Assembly (NCBI GenBank): GCA_030432595.1
Contig: JAUIGU010000002.1
Span: 186,001-250,000 of the forward strand
Source: Phycisphaerae bacterium
GTDB taxonomy: Bacteria > Planctomycetota > Phycisphaerae > Phycisphaerales > Phycisphaeraceae
Direction of reading: 5' to 3'
DNA: 64,000 nt
Part shown: positions 44,149 through 52,635 of the stretch, one piece after another
Layout of the letters: each line of letters opens with the position of its first letter
Numbering within the stretch: position 1 is the first letter of the stretch
Translations under genes and position numbers: made by a program
The notes under the pieces: generated by a model
Seen by the model: the letters and a program-made list of their open reading frames with translations, nothing else
The model's database searches: none
What the model was told of the DNA's origin: nothing

Positions 44149-45573
44149 ATGTCCACCACCCCCCTGCTTGCCGAACAGCTCGTTGACGACCCGCGGGTCG
44201 CCGAGGCCCGCAAACTCATTCATGCCGCGCTCGACGAACAGCGGGCCAAGCTCACCGGGGTCAAACCCGCCGACCCCGCCCGCAAGCAGAGCTACGACGC
44301 GACGCTCGAGCAGTTCTCACAGCAGCGCGGCGGGAGCCTGTGGTACCCGTACCTGGGTTCGGGGTTCGGGTCCGGGCCGTTCGTCGAGCTCGCCGACGGC
44401 TCGGTGAAGTACGACATGATCGCGGGCATCGGCGTGCACTTCTTCGGGCACAGCCACCCGGCGTTCGTCGATGCCTCGCTCGACGCGGCGCTCACGGACA
44501 CGCTCATGCAGGGCGCGCTGCAGCAGAACGCCGACAGCGCGAAGCTGACCGACTCGATCATCCAACTCGCCAACGCGTCGGGCGCGAAGCTCAACCACTG
44601 CTACCTCACGACGTCGGGCGCGATGGCCAACGAGAACGCGTTCAAGATCGCGTTCCAGAAGGCGTCGCGCGACGGCAAGCCCGCCGACCGCATGCTTGCG
44701 TTCCAAGGCACGTTCTGCGGGCGCACCCTCGCGCTGTCGAGCATGTCGGACAAACCCAACAACCGCGTCGGTCTGCCCCATGCTTTGAAGGTTGATTATG
44801 TCCCGTTCTACGACGAAACCGACCCGGAAGGCTCGACGAAGCGTTCCGTGGACCGCCTGAAGGAATACCTCAAACGCTGGCCCAAGCACTACGCGGGGTT
44901 CAAGTTCGAGCTGATCCAAGGCGAGGGCGGATTCTACCCGGGCACGACCGACTACTTCATGGCCCTGATCGAGATCCTCAAGAACGAGGGCGTCGCGGTC
45001 ATTGCTGACGAGATCCAGACGTTCTGCCGGACGTCCCGACCGTTCGCGTTCCAGCACTTCGGGCTCGACGAACACATGGACCTGGTGAACGTCGGCAAGT
45101 CGACGCAGGTGTGCTTCACGCTGTTTACCGACGAGTACAAGCCGCAGCCGGGCCTGATCGCGCAGACGTTCACGGGGGCGTCGTCGTCGATCAAGGCGGC
45201 GCAGTTCGTGATAGACACGTTCGCCAACGGCGATCTGTACGAACGCGACGGCAAGGAGGGCAAAGTGATGACGCTCTCGAACCGCTTCCGCGGCCGCATC
45301 CAGGCCATCGCGGAGAAACACCCGGATTGGGTGTCGGGTCCGTACGGCCTGGGCGCGATGATCGCGTTCCAGCCCTTCGACGGCACGATCGACGACGCGA
45401 AGGCGGTGTGCACGGACCTTTATGAAAACGGCGTGGTCGGGTTCCTGTGCGGCCGCGAGAAGGCGCGGGTGCGGTTCCTGCCGTCGGTGCCGGCGTTGAC
45501 GGACGCGCACATCGACGCGGTGTGCGACATTCTCGAGGCGTCGCTGGAGCGGGTGAGCAAGACGCGCGGGTGA
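44149..45573 (+). CDS. class III aminotransferase (astC-like / lysine aminotransferase-like)
   Basis: A PLP-dependent aminotransferase of 474 aa. The cofactor-binding region includes TSGAMANENAFKIAF, VIADEIQTFCR with the Asp that binds the pyridine ring, and the Schiff-base Lys in LVNVGKSTQV. The GKSTQVC surrounding is closer to lysine 6-aminotransferases than to common acetylornithine aminotransferases. Its position just upstream of astA and astD suggests it transaminates N-succinylornithine in arginine breakdown; this is inferred. The start at 44149 follows the long palindrome, which may also affect expression. Confidence 0.82.
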   Translation: MSTTPLLAEQLVDDPRVAEARKLIHAALDEQRAKLTGVKPADPARKQSYDATLEQFSQQRGGSLWYPYLGSGFGSGPFVELADGSVKYDMIAGIGVHFFGHSHPAFVDASLDAALTDTLMQGALQQNADSAKLTDSIIQLANASGAKLNHCYLTTSGAMANENAFKIAFQKASRDGKPADRMLAFQGTFCGRTLALSSMSDKPNNRVGLPHALKVDYVPFYDETDPEGSTKRSVDRLKEYLKRWPKHYAGFKFELIQGEGGFYPGTTDYFMALIEILKNEGVAVIADEIQTFCRTSRPFAFQHFGLDEHMDLVNVGKSTQVCFTLFTDEYKPQPGLIAQTFTGASSSIKAAQFVIDTFANGDLYERDGKEGKVMTLSNRFRGRIQAIAEKHPDWVSGPYGLGAMIAFQPFDGTIDDAKAVCTDLYENGVVGFLCGREKARVRFLPSVPALTDAHIDAVCDILEASLERVSKTRG

Positions 45574-45586
45574 TTTGGTTTCTCCT

Positions 45587-45806
45587 CCCTCTCCCTTCCA
45601 GGGAGAGGGCCGGGGTGAGGGTCGCGGCGCGATCTACAACTGAAAAACAAGTTCGAGGTTTGAAGTAGTCGTAGCCCAACCCCCACCGACCCGCTTCGCG
45701 GGCCACCTCCCCCTGAGAGGGGGAGGGAGATAAATGACCTCGCTTCGGTGGATTGAGAGAAGAACCGAGCACCCTCCCCCGGCCCCTCCCGGAGGGAGGG
45801 GAGTGA
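45587..45806. repeat. cluster of GC-rich intergenic hairpin repeats
   Basis: Three related elements lie in the gap between the aminotransferase and astA: CCTCTCCC-TTCCA-GGGAGAGG near 45590-45610, CCTCCCCCTGAGAGGGGGAGG near 45711-45731 with GACCCGC-TTC-GCGGGCC just before it, and CCCCTCCCGGAGGGAGGGG near 45782-45801. All are built on CTCCC/GGGAG stems. They are typical of intergenic repeats in GC-rich genomes. No gene is supported here. Confidence 0.7.
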
Positions 45807-45813
45807 GAAGAGC

Positions 45814-46782
45814 ATGTCCACACCGCTGCCGCCCAAGACGTTGCTGCGTGCGATTGCGCCGGGGGACGCGTCGCCGTTGGTGGAGTTGATCCGTCAGGCG
45901 GGGCCGGGGTTGGCGACGCTGCCGCAGACGGTGGAGCAGCTCGAGTCGGTGATCGCGTTGTCGGAGTCGGGGGCTCGGCCGACGTTCGTGCTGGAGCGGG
46001 TGGACACGAAGGGCGTCGTCGGGTTGTCGTCGATCATCGCGCACCTTCCGGACGCGGCGCACACGGTGACGTGCGAGGTCGAGCATCTTGAGCACACGTC
46101 GCGGCTTCGGCCGGACGCGAAGTTCGTGGGGGCGACGGAGTTGTGCACGCTGTTTCTCACGCCGGAGATGCGCGGCGGGGGGAACGGGCGTTTGCTTTCG
46201 CTCGGTCGTTTCCTGGACATCGCGAACCGGCCGGACAATTTCGCGGAGACGTTGATCGTCGAGCTGCGCGGCGTGCTGGACGAGGAGGGCGTGTCACCGG
46301 TGTGGCGGGCGGTGTGCGATCAGGTGTTCAAGATCGATCACGTGACGGCCCACCGGCGGCTGCGGGAGGACCCGGGGTACTTGGCGTCGCTGCTGGACGA
46401 CGGTTGGCTGGACCTCAAGGCGGTGCCTAAGCCGGTGCGCGAGTTGCTCGGGCGGGTACACCAGAACACCGAACCGGCGCGGCGGCTACTCGAGGGCGAG
46501 GGGTTCGCGGACACGGGCTATGTAGATCTGCTCGACGCCGGCCCGGTGCTGGCGTGCCCGCGCGACGACGCCCGGATCGTGCGCGAGAGCGTCGTGGTGG
46601 AGGTGACGGCGGTGGTGGACACGGACGCGGCGCGAGACATGCTGATCGGGACGGCGGCGGGCCCGCTGCGTTGCTGCCGGGGCGTGATTGATCCCGAGGG
46701 CCGGCTGGCCGAGCCGGCGGCGCGGGCGTTGGGGGCGGGGGTGGGGGACCGGGTGCGGTACGCCGCCCTGAAGCCGAGCTGA
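45814..46782 (+). CDS. astA: arginine N-succinyltransferase
   Basis: The 322-residue protein matches AstA along its length: LLRAIAPGDASPLVELI at the start, VVGLSSI, FVGATELCTLFLTPEMRGG, GRLLSLGRFLDIA, VCDQVFKIDHVTA and NTEPARRLLEGEGF. AstA transfers succinyl from succinyl-CoA to arginine, the first step of the ammonia-producing arginine succinyltransferase pathway. The gene lies between the aminotransferase and astD, but no astB or astE is in this window. The start is the first ATG after a block of hairpin repeats. Confidence 0.88.
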   Translation: MSTPLPPKTLLRAIAPGDASPLVELIRQAGPGLATLPQTVEQLESVIALSESGARPTFVLERVDTKGVVGLSSIIAHLPDAAHTVTCEVEHLEHTSRLRPDAKFVGATELCTLFLTPEMRGGGNGRLLSLGRFLDIANRPDNFAETLIVELRGVLDEEGVSPVWRAVCDQVFKIDHVTAHRRLREDPGYLASLLDDGWLDLKAVPKPVRELLGRVHQNTEPARRLLEGEGFADTGYVDLLDAGPVLACPRDDARIVRESVVVEVTAVVDTDAARDMLIGTAAGPLRCCRGVIDPEGRLAEPAARALGAGVGDRVRYAALKPS

Positions 46783-46899
46783 ACCATGTCCGGGCGGCCG
46801 GGGCGGCGACCGGATGGGGTTTTGCACGGCGGCGCGATCCTCTAAACTCTTAGGGATCATCCATATTTCGTCCGTTCTTCAAGCCTTCCGGACCCTTGC

Positions 46900-48375
46900 A
46901 TGCCTCCTCAGATTGAATCGATCAACCCGGCGGACCAGTCCGTCGTCTGGACCGGGCCGTCCGCCACGGCGGAACAGGTCGCGCAGGCGGTGTCCCGCGC
47001 GAACGCCGCGCAGCCGTCGTGGGCGGCGACGCCTTTGGACGAGCGGGTAGCGGTGCTGCGACGTTTCGCCGAGGCCGCGGCCGCGCAGGTTGAGGACGTG
47101 GCGGCGCTGATCAGCGCCGAGACGGGCAAGACGATGTGGGAGAGCCGGGGTGAAGCGAAGCTTCTTGGCGCGAAGGTGGACGCGACGCTGGCGGCGTGGG
47201 AGCAGCGCTGCGGCGCGGAGGCGTTTTCGATGGGCGCGACGACGGCGCTGACGCGTTACGCGCCGCACGGGGTGATGGTCGTGCTCGGGCCGTTCAACTT
47301 CCCGGCGCACCTGCCCAACGGGCACGCGGTGCCGGCGCTGCTGGCGGGCAACGCGGTGGTGTTCAAGCCCAGCGAGAAGACGCCGGGCACGGGCGAGAAG
47401 CTCGTCGCGCTGTTCCACGAGGCGGGCGTGCCGGCCGACGTGATCCAGTGCGTGCAGGGTGCGCGGGACGTGGCCGAGAGTTTGACGCACCACCCGCACA
47501 TCCACGGCGTGCTGTTCACCGGCAGCTACCCGGCGGGGCGTTCGATCAACCAGGCGTTGGCGTCGCGGCCGGAGGTAATCGTCGCGCTGGAGATGGGCGG
47601 GAACAACCCGCTGGTGGTCCACGACCCCGCGCCGCACGGCACGTCGCCGGGCGACGCGGCGTTCGACGAGGCGATCGACACGGCGGCGTACCACGCGGTG
47701 GTGTCGGCGTTCGTCACGGCCGGTCAGCGGTGTACCTGCGCCCGGCGGATCATCGTCACGGACGGGCCCTGGGCGCAGCCGTTTGTGGATCGTCTGGTGG
47801 AGCGGGCGCAGGGGTTGCGGGTCGGGCTGCCGGGCGACGACCCCGAGCCGTTCTACGGGCCGGTGATCTCGGAGCGTCAGGGGCACGAGGTGCTCAAGAC
47901 GCAGCGTGAATGGATGGCGCGGGGCGCGGAGGCGTTGCTGCCGGCGGCGTCGCTGCGGAGCAACCCGGCGTTGATCTCGCCGGGCGTGCTGGACGCGACG
48001 GGCGTGGAGCTGCCGGATAGCGAGTGCTTCGGGCCGTTGACGACGGTGGCGCGCGTGCCGGACCTGGGCACGGCGATCGCGAAGGCCAACGCGACGCGGT
48101 ACGGGTTGTCGGCGGCGCTGGTCTCGCACTGCGCCCAGAGCTGGGAGCGGTTTCACACGGGCGTGCGTGCGGGCATCATCAACTGGAACGGCCCGACCAC
48201 CGGCGCGTCGGGGAAGCTGCCGTTCGGCGGCGTGGGCCGTTCGGGCAACCACCGCCCGGCGGGCTCGTTCTCGGTGGACTACTGCGCGTACCCCGTGGCG
48301 TGCCTGGAGCCCGAGGCGCTGACGATGCCGGGGACGTTGATGCCGGGGACGGAATTGCAGCCGCAACAGGCGTGA
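46900..48375 (+). CDS. astD: succinylglutamate-semialdehyde dehydrogenase
   Basis: An aldehyde dehydrogenase of 491 aa. The NAD-binding region reads PFNFPAHLPNGHAVPALLAG and FKPSEKTPGTGE, the catalytic Glu is in VALEMGGNNPLVV and the catalytic Cys in GQRCTCARRI. The C-terminal segment WNGPTTGASGKLPFGGVGRS, followed by NHRPAGSFSVDYC, is characteristic of AstD. It oxidises N-succinylglutamate semialdehyde to N-succinylglutamate. The gene is 117 bp downstream of astA and ends nine bases before the convergent ABC permease gene. Confidence 0.9.
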   Translation: MPPQIESINPADQSVVWTGPSATAEQVAQAVSRANAAQPSWAATPLDERVAVLRRFAEAAAAQVEDVAALISAETGKTMWESRGEAKLLGAKVDATLAAWEQRCGAEAFSMGATTALTRYAPHGVMVVLGPFNFPAHLPNGHAVPALLAGNAVVFKPSEKTPGTGEKLVALFHEAGVPADVIQCVQGARDVAESLTHHPHIHGVLFTGSYPAGRSINQALASRPEVIVALEMGGNNPLVVHDPAPHGTSPGDAAFDEAIDTAAYHAVVSAFVTAGQRCTCARRIIVTDGPWAQPFVDRLVERAQGLRVGLPGDDPEPFYGPVISERQGHEVLKTQREWMARGAEALLPAASLRSNPALISPGVLDATGVELPDSECFGPLTTVARVPDLGTAIAKANATRYGLSAALVSHCAQSWERFHTGVRAGIINWNGPTTGASGKLPFGGVGRSGNHRPAGSFSVDYCAYPVACLEPEALTMPGTLMPGTELQPQQA

Positions 48376-48384
48376 CGCACGCGA

Positions 48385-50157
48385 TCATTCATTCGGATGT
48401 TTTGTTGGCTCGGGCACATCACCCGTGGCCACGAGGTTTTCAGGCCCGGCGCGCCAACGCCGCGACCAGCGCGCCCGGTTGATCTGAACGAACAGGGCCA
48501 AAGCCGAGGTCAACACCACGAAGATCGCCTGAATCGCGGGGACGTGCGCGAGGACTTCGCGCTCGAATTCGTCGTCCCAGGGGCGGTCGGGCAGGCCCGT
48601 GTGGAACGTCATCGCCACCAGCGACAGCACGCCGGCCATCGCCGGCGAAGGCGAGCCCAGGTACAGCACGGGCAAATGGTCGCGGCTCACGATCGCGACG
48701 ATCACCCCGACCATGATCGGGAAGACCCAGAGCCCGAACAGCGCGAGCAGCACGAACCGCGCCTTCAACCGTTCAGCCAGGCCGTGGAACAGCAGCACCG
48801 TCGGCACGAGCACGAACATCGGCGCGGCGATCCACCGCCATTCCATCGCCCCCTGGAACAGCCGATCGTTTCCCCGCGCCACGGCGATCAACGCCGCGTA
48901 CCCCAGCACCACCACCACGACCGACCCGACCACCCACCGCAGCGCCGGCGCCGCGTCCCAGGCCGCGGGCACCACTGACCGCCCGGCCTTGCGCGCCCGG
49001 CGGTGACCGCGCAACGCCGTGTGCCGGTCCGGCGTGATCAGGAACGTCACAAACAACAACGCCGCCGCCGACACGCCGACGTAGAGCCCCATCAACCACC
49101 CGAACACGCCCGGGGCATGCACGCTCATCTGACTCGCCACCCGCCGCAGCCAAACGCCCTCGCTCAACGTGGACCACAGCGTCCCGACCAGCAGCACGTG
49201 GACCCCGACGACAAACAGCAGCCCGAACGGCTTGGAGAAGCTGTGCCAGCCGGCGTCGATCCACTTGCGCCGAACGACCGTGAACAACGTGAGCAACATC
49301 CCGCCCTGCAGCAGCAGCGAGAACCACAGCGGGTTCACCGTCCAATTGAAAAAACGGACGTCGTCGTACATCCGCAGGACGCGCCCCGGGAAGCGCGGCC
49401 CGCCCTGAGCTTGGATCACTTCCGCGATCAGCGTGAAAAACGTCGGGTAGATCGTCAGGTACTCGAACACCCACAGCCCGACATACGAGAGCTGCGGCAG
49501 CACGAGGTACAGCACCACCACCATGCCCACCGAGACCACCGCAGACTGCCAGGGCTTGCGGCTGACCATCCCCGCACACAGCCCGGTCATGTGGTACACA
49601 CACACCGCCGAGAAGAACACGGCGTAGTACTTGCCCAGCCGCAGCCACGACAGCTCGGCAACCCACGCGGCGTACAGCACGAACGGCACGGTCAACGCGA
49701 ACAAAAAATATTCACGCGACGGCAGCCCGAACAAATAACCCAGGATCTTCGTCGTCGGCGACAACGGCGTCATCCGCTGGTAGTCCAGCAGGTCGCGGTC
49801 ACGCTCGCGCGCGATCCCGGTCGCCAGCGCCATCGTGCCCATGCCCATGAGCACAACGCCCTGGATCAGCAACATCGGGAACAGGGCCGCCTTCGCCGCG
49901 TCGGTGCGCGGGCGGTCGAGTTGGTAAACCGGCCAAAGGTACGTCACCAGGAACACGAAGCCGATGACCGTGAACCCGAGCACGCCGTAGATCAAAAGGT
50001 GTCGCCCGCGCAGCCGCGCCCGTCGGCAACGCTGCGCGATGGGGTTGCGCCACACGTCGAACCACGGCACCATGTGCCCCGCGCCCACGGGGCGCACGGG
50101 ATCGAGCGTTGTCGGCGTCTCGGCGGTGAGGGGCGGGATGGCGGCGGGTTCGTTCAT
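48385..50157 (-). CDS. ABC-2 type exporter membrane protein
   Basis: This large (590 aa) integral membrane protein has about 12 hydrophobic segments. Its N-terminal part resembles ABC-2 permeases (a cytoplasmic PWFDVWRNPIAQR, then a first membrane helix, then IARERDRDLLDYQRMTPLSP). The ATP-binding partner is encoded just upstream (50268-51218). No substrate is evident; such systems often export lipids, polymers or peptides. A repeat element separates the two genes. I use the ATG at 50157 (MNEPAAIPP). Confidence 0.82.
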   Translation of the reverse strand: MNEPAAIPPLTAETPTTLDPVRPVGAGHMVPWFDVWRNPIAQRCRRARLRGRHLLIYGVLGFTVIGFVFLVTYLWPVYQLDRPRTDAAKAALFPMLLIQGVVLMGMGTMALATGIARERDRDLLDYQRMTPLSPTTKILGYLFGLPSREYFLFALTVPFVLYAAWVAELSWLRLGKYYAVFFSAVCVYHMTGLCAGMVSRKPWQSAVVSVGMVVVLYLVLPQLSYVGLWVFEYLTIYPTFFTLIAEVIQAQGGPRFPGRVLRMYDDVRFFNWTVNPLWFSLLLQGGMLLTLFTVVRRKWIDAGWHSFSKPFGLLFVVGVHVLLVGTLWSTLSEGVWLRRVASQMSVHAPGVFGWLMGLYVGVSAAALLFVTFLITPDRHTALRGHRRARKAGRSVVPAAWDAAPALRWVVGSVVVVVLGYAALIAVARGNDRLFQGAMEWRWIAAPMFVLVPTVLLFHGLAERLKARFVLLALFGLWVFPIMVGVIVAIVSRDHLPVLYLGSPSPAMAGVLSLVAMTFHTGLPDRPWDDEFEREVLAHVPAIQAIFVVLTSALALFVQINRARWSRRWRAGPENLVATGDVPEPTKHPNE

Positions 50158-50193
50158 GTCGGTTCGGTGAGACTGCATATGCCGAAATGCCGG

Positions 50194-50260
50194 TTGCCAC
50201 GGACTTCAGTCCGTGTGCCTGGGTTTCTGTCACTCGGCACGGACTGAATTCGTGGCACCC
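50194..50260. repeat. nested palindrome repeat, copy 2 (GGACT core)
   Basis: GCCACGGACTTCAGTCCGTG (50196-50215) faces GCACGGACTGAATTCGTGG and CACCC (50237-50260). The core matches the copies at 30998 and 58640; one arm has lost a base and changed another. It sits between the ABC permease and ATPase genes in a 110-bp gap. Confidence 0.8.
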
Positions 50261-50267
50261 GAAAAAA

Positions 50268-51218
50268 CTACGACACCTCCCGCGCCCCGCTCTTGAGCAT
50301 CAGGTCCTCGATGCCGCGCTTGCGTTCGTAGAACCCGCACACGGGCAGGCCCTTCTCGACGAGCGTTTTGAGCAGCGCGGCCGCGTCGCCGTTCTGCCCG
50401 GTGAAACGCAGGGTGACGATGTTTCCGTGGGCGTCGGTGCCCGACACGTGTTCAAGCTCGGCGAAGTCGTTGACGTACGTGTCGGCGGGTTCGAGCAACT
50501 CGATCACGATCTGGCGGTGGTCCTCGAGCGCCGCCGACAACGCCTCGATGCGCCCGCAGTGCGTCATCACGCCTTTTTCCATGATCCCCACGGACGTGCA
50601 GAATCCGGAAAGCTCGGTGAGGATGTGCGACGACACGAGGATCGTCGCGCCCTCGTCGGCCAGGCGGCGGAGCAGGTCGCGCAGCTCGATCCGCGCGATG
50701 GGGTCCAGGCCCGACGCCGGCTCGTCGAGCAGCATCACCGCCGGCCGGTGCAGCAGCGTCTTGGCAAGCACCAGGCGCTGCGTCATCCCGCGCGACAGCG
50801 TGCCGGCCATGGCCTTGCGTTTTGCGGAAAGCTGCACGAGGTCGAGCGCTTCATCCACGCGGCGTCGGCGATCCGTGCGCGGCAGGCCGTACGCCCCGGC
50901 GAACTGGTCGAGGAACTCGAAGCATGTCAGGTCGTCGTGCACCGGCGCGAGGTCGGGCATGTAGCCCAGGATCGCGCGGGCGTCGGCGGCATGGGTCGCG
51001 GTGTCGTGCCCGCCGACGTACACCTCGCCGTAGGTCGGCTCGAGCAGCGTGGCGAGGACTTTGATGGTCGAGGTCTTGCCGGACCCGTTGGGCCCGATGA
51101 GCCCGAACACCTCGCCGGCCCCGACCTCGAAGCTCAGCCCCTTGACCGCGGTGACGTCGTCGTAATCGACGCGGACGTCCACGGTGCGGATCATGGGCTC
51201 GGCAACAAACGGCGACAT
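50268..51218 (-). CDS. ABC transporter ATP-binding protein
   Basis: This 316-residue ATPase has Walker A (GPNGSGKTS), the Q-loop region (GYMPDLAPVHD), signature (LSRGMTQRL), Walker B (VMLLDEPASGLDP) and the switch His (VSSHILTEL). The C-terminal extension after residue 230 is like that of ABC-2 exporters. It pairs with the permease encoded next on the same strand. The ATG at 51218 is preferred; a second at 51194 (MIRTVDVRV) is equally close to the domain start. Confidence 0.9.
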   Translation of the reverse strand: MSPFVAEPMIRTVDVRVDYDDVTAVKGLSFEVGAGEVFGLIGPNGSGKTSTIKVLATLLEPTYGEVYVGGHDTATHAADARAILGYMPDLAPVHDDLTCFEFLDQFAGAYGLPRTDRRRRVDEALDLVQLSAKRKAMAGTLSRGMTQRLVLAKTLLHRPAVMLLDEPASGLDPIARIELRDLLRRLADEGATILVSSHILTELSGFCTSVGIMEKGVMTHCGRIEALSAALEDHRQIVIELLEPADTYVNDFAELEHVSGTDAHGNIVTLRFTGQNGDAAALLKTLVEKGLPVCGFYERKRGIEDLMLKSGAREVS

Positions 51219-51293
51219 CCAACCAGTATGACGGATGCCGATCCACAAGATTGCGCCGACCGGACACGCTTTCGCGTTGTTGGGAGTGTGCCG

Positions 51294-52349
51294 TCAGGAA
51301 ACCGCCGACGCTTCCGCACACGTCCGGTCCACCGCTTCGGCGATGCGTTGGAGCTGCGGCATCAGCTCGGCGAGCGTTGCGGGGGTGATGGACTGGGCGC
51401 CGTCGGTCCAGGCCTTCTCGGGGTTGACGTGCATCTCGATCGCCAGGCCGTCGCAGCCGGCGGCGACGGCGGCCTTGGCCATCGCGGGGACCAAATGGGC
51501 CTTGCCCGTGCCGTGGCTGGGGTCGATCACGACGGGCAGGTGCGTGCGGTGGTGCAGCTCGGGCACGACCGACAGCGACAGCGTGTTGCGAGTGTGGTCC
51601 TCGAAGGTGCGGATGCCGCGCTCGCAGAGCACGACCTGTGTGTTGCCCCCGGAGAGGATGTACTCGCAGGCTTGCAAGAGCTCGTCGAGCGTCATGCTCA
51701 TGCCGCGCTTCATGAGCACGGGTTTCGGCGAGTCGCCACAGGCTTCGAGCAACTTGAAGTTCTGGCTGTTGCGCGTGCCGATCTGGAGCATGTCGGCATA
51801 CTCGCTCACGAGCTCGACGTCGGTGGTGGTGAGCACCTCGGTGACGATGGGCAGGCCCGTGGCTTCGCGCGCGGCGGCGAGCATCTTCAGGCCGTCTTCG
51901 CCGTGGCCCTGGAAGGAGTAGGGGTTGGTGCGGGGCTTGAACGCGCCGCCGCGCAGCGCGTGGGCGCCGGCGGCCTTGGCGGCCTGGCCCGCTTCGATGA
52001 TCGCGTCTTCGCCCTCGACGCTGCACGGGCCGGCGATGACGGGGATCGCGTCACCGCCGAACGTGACGGCCTGCGAGTTCGTCGCGGGCCCGCCGATGGT
52101 GACTTCGCTGCGCTGCTTGGGGTCGGCCTTGGCGGCGAGGGTGTAGGGCTGGAGGACTTTCATGACGCGGTCGACGCCGGGCGCCTGCTCGAACTTGTCG
52201 CCGTCCTTTTTGCGGTCGTCGCCGATGACCGCGACGACGGTGAGGTTCGTGCCCTGGATCGGGTGGTCTTTGAGGCCCATGTCGCGGACGAGCTTGCAGA
52301 CGTGCTCGACGTTGTCCTGGGTGGCGCTAGGGTGCATGACGATGATCAT
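51294..52349 (-). CDS. aroF: 3-deoxy-7-phosphoheptulonate synthase (DAHP synthase, type I-beta)
   Basis: The 351-residue protein condenses phosphoenolpyruvate with erythrose 4-phosphate, the first step of aromatic amino acid synthesis. An N-terminal ferredoxin-like regulatory domain (MIIVMHPSATQDNVEHVCKL, about 1-85) precedes a TIM barrel with VIAGPCSVEG, RGGAFKPRTNPYSFQG, MKRGMSMTLDELL and VVIDPSHGTGKAHLV, which hold the metal and substrate ligands. The ATG at 52349 has AAGGA about eight bases upstream. Upstream lies a leader ORF rich in Phe, Tyr and Trp followed by a terminator, so the gene is probably controlled by attenuation as well as, perhaps, by feedback through the N-terminal domain. 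Confidence 0.93.
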   Translation of the reverse strand: MIIVMHPSATQDNVEHVCKLVRDMGLKDHPIQGTNLTVVAVIGDDRKKDGDKFEQAPGVDRVMKVLQPYTLAAKADPKQRSEVTIGGPATNSQAVTFGGDAIPVIAGPCSVEGEDAIIEAGQAAKAAGAHALRGGAFKPRTNPYSFQGHGEDGLKMLAAAREATGLPIVTEVLTTTDVELVSEYADMLQIGTRNSQNFKLLEACGDSPKPVLMKRGMSMTLDELLQACEYILSGGNTQVVLCERGIRTFEDHTRNTLSLSVVPELHHRTHLPVVIDPSHGTGKAHLVPAMAKAAVAAGCDGLAIEMHVNPEKAWTDGAQSITPATLAELMPQLQRIAEAVDRTCAEASAVS

Positions 52350-52361
52350 GGGGCGGTCCTT

Positions 52362-52466
52362 TACATTGCCGAATGAGGAATGCCGAGTGCCGAGTTCGGG
52401 ACAACACAACGGGTGCGTTTGTGGCGGATTCTGTTCATTGGCAATCGGCAATCCGCACTCGGAAAT
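52362..52466. repeat. CCGAGTGC-type inverted repeat between attenuator and aroF
   Basis: ATTGCCGAATGAGG and TGCCGAGTGCCGAG near 52363-52394 are inverted at about 52440-52462 (GGCAATCGGCAATCCGCACT). Similar runs are common as intergenic repeats in planctomycete and related genomes. It extends the distance between the attenuator and the aroF ribosome binding site and may be a later insertion. Confidence 0.5.
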
Positions 52467-52499
52467 AAAAAAACCCGACGCTCGCCGCATCGGGGTTTG
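52467..52499 (-). terminator. attenuator terminator upstream of DAHP synthase
   Basis: Read on the minus strand, AAACCCCGATGC and GCGTCGGGTTT form an 11-bp stem with one bulged C and a GGCGA loop, followed at once by seven Ts (As at 52467-52473 on the plus strand). This is a textbook intrinsic terminator, placed about 30 bases after the stop of the leader ORF and about 120 bases before the aroF start codon. Its 5' side begins CAAACC, which can also pair with GGTTTG in the leader ORF. Confidence 0.85.
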
Positions 52500-52529
52500 A
52501 GGGCTTGATTCTTCAAGAATCCAGCGGGC

Positions 52530-52601
52530 TCAGACGGCTCCCGACACGGCGTGTGGCCGTGCAAACCAGAAAAAGCCGTCAAAATAGAACCGCGTGGACA
52601 T
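52530..52601 (-). CDS. aromatic leader peptide of the aroF attenuator
   Basis: This 23-codon ORF begins ATG at 52601 and ends TGA at 52530. Residues 5-13 are FYFDGFFWF, that is five Phe, one Tyr and one Trp in nine codons; it has no Leu, Ile or Lys. Such a run is expected where ribosome stalling senses charged tRNAs for aromatic amino acids. The coding RNA can fold (GACGGCT with AGCCGTC; CACGGC with GCCGTG). No Shine-Dalgarno is visible, and the -10 element lies six bases upstream, so the message may be leaderless. Confidence 0.8.
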   Translation of the reverse strand: MSTRFYFDGFFWFARPHAVSGAV

Positions 52602-52607
52602 GCCGTA

Positions 52608-52635
52608 AGTATGCCTGCGTGGCCGGGAATGTCAA
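52608..52635 (-). promoter_or_regulatory. promoter of the aroF leader
   Basis: On the minus strand TTGACA (52630-52635) is a perfect -35 box, followed by a 16-base spacer and CATACT (52608-52613) as -10. The ATG of the leader peptide begins at 52601. The -35 overlaps the stop codon of the GH2 gene that ends at 52632. Confidence 0.7.
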
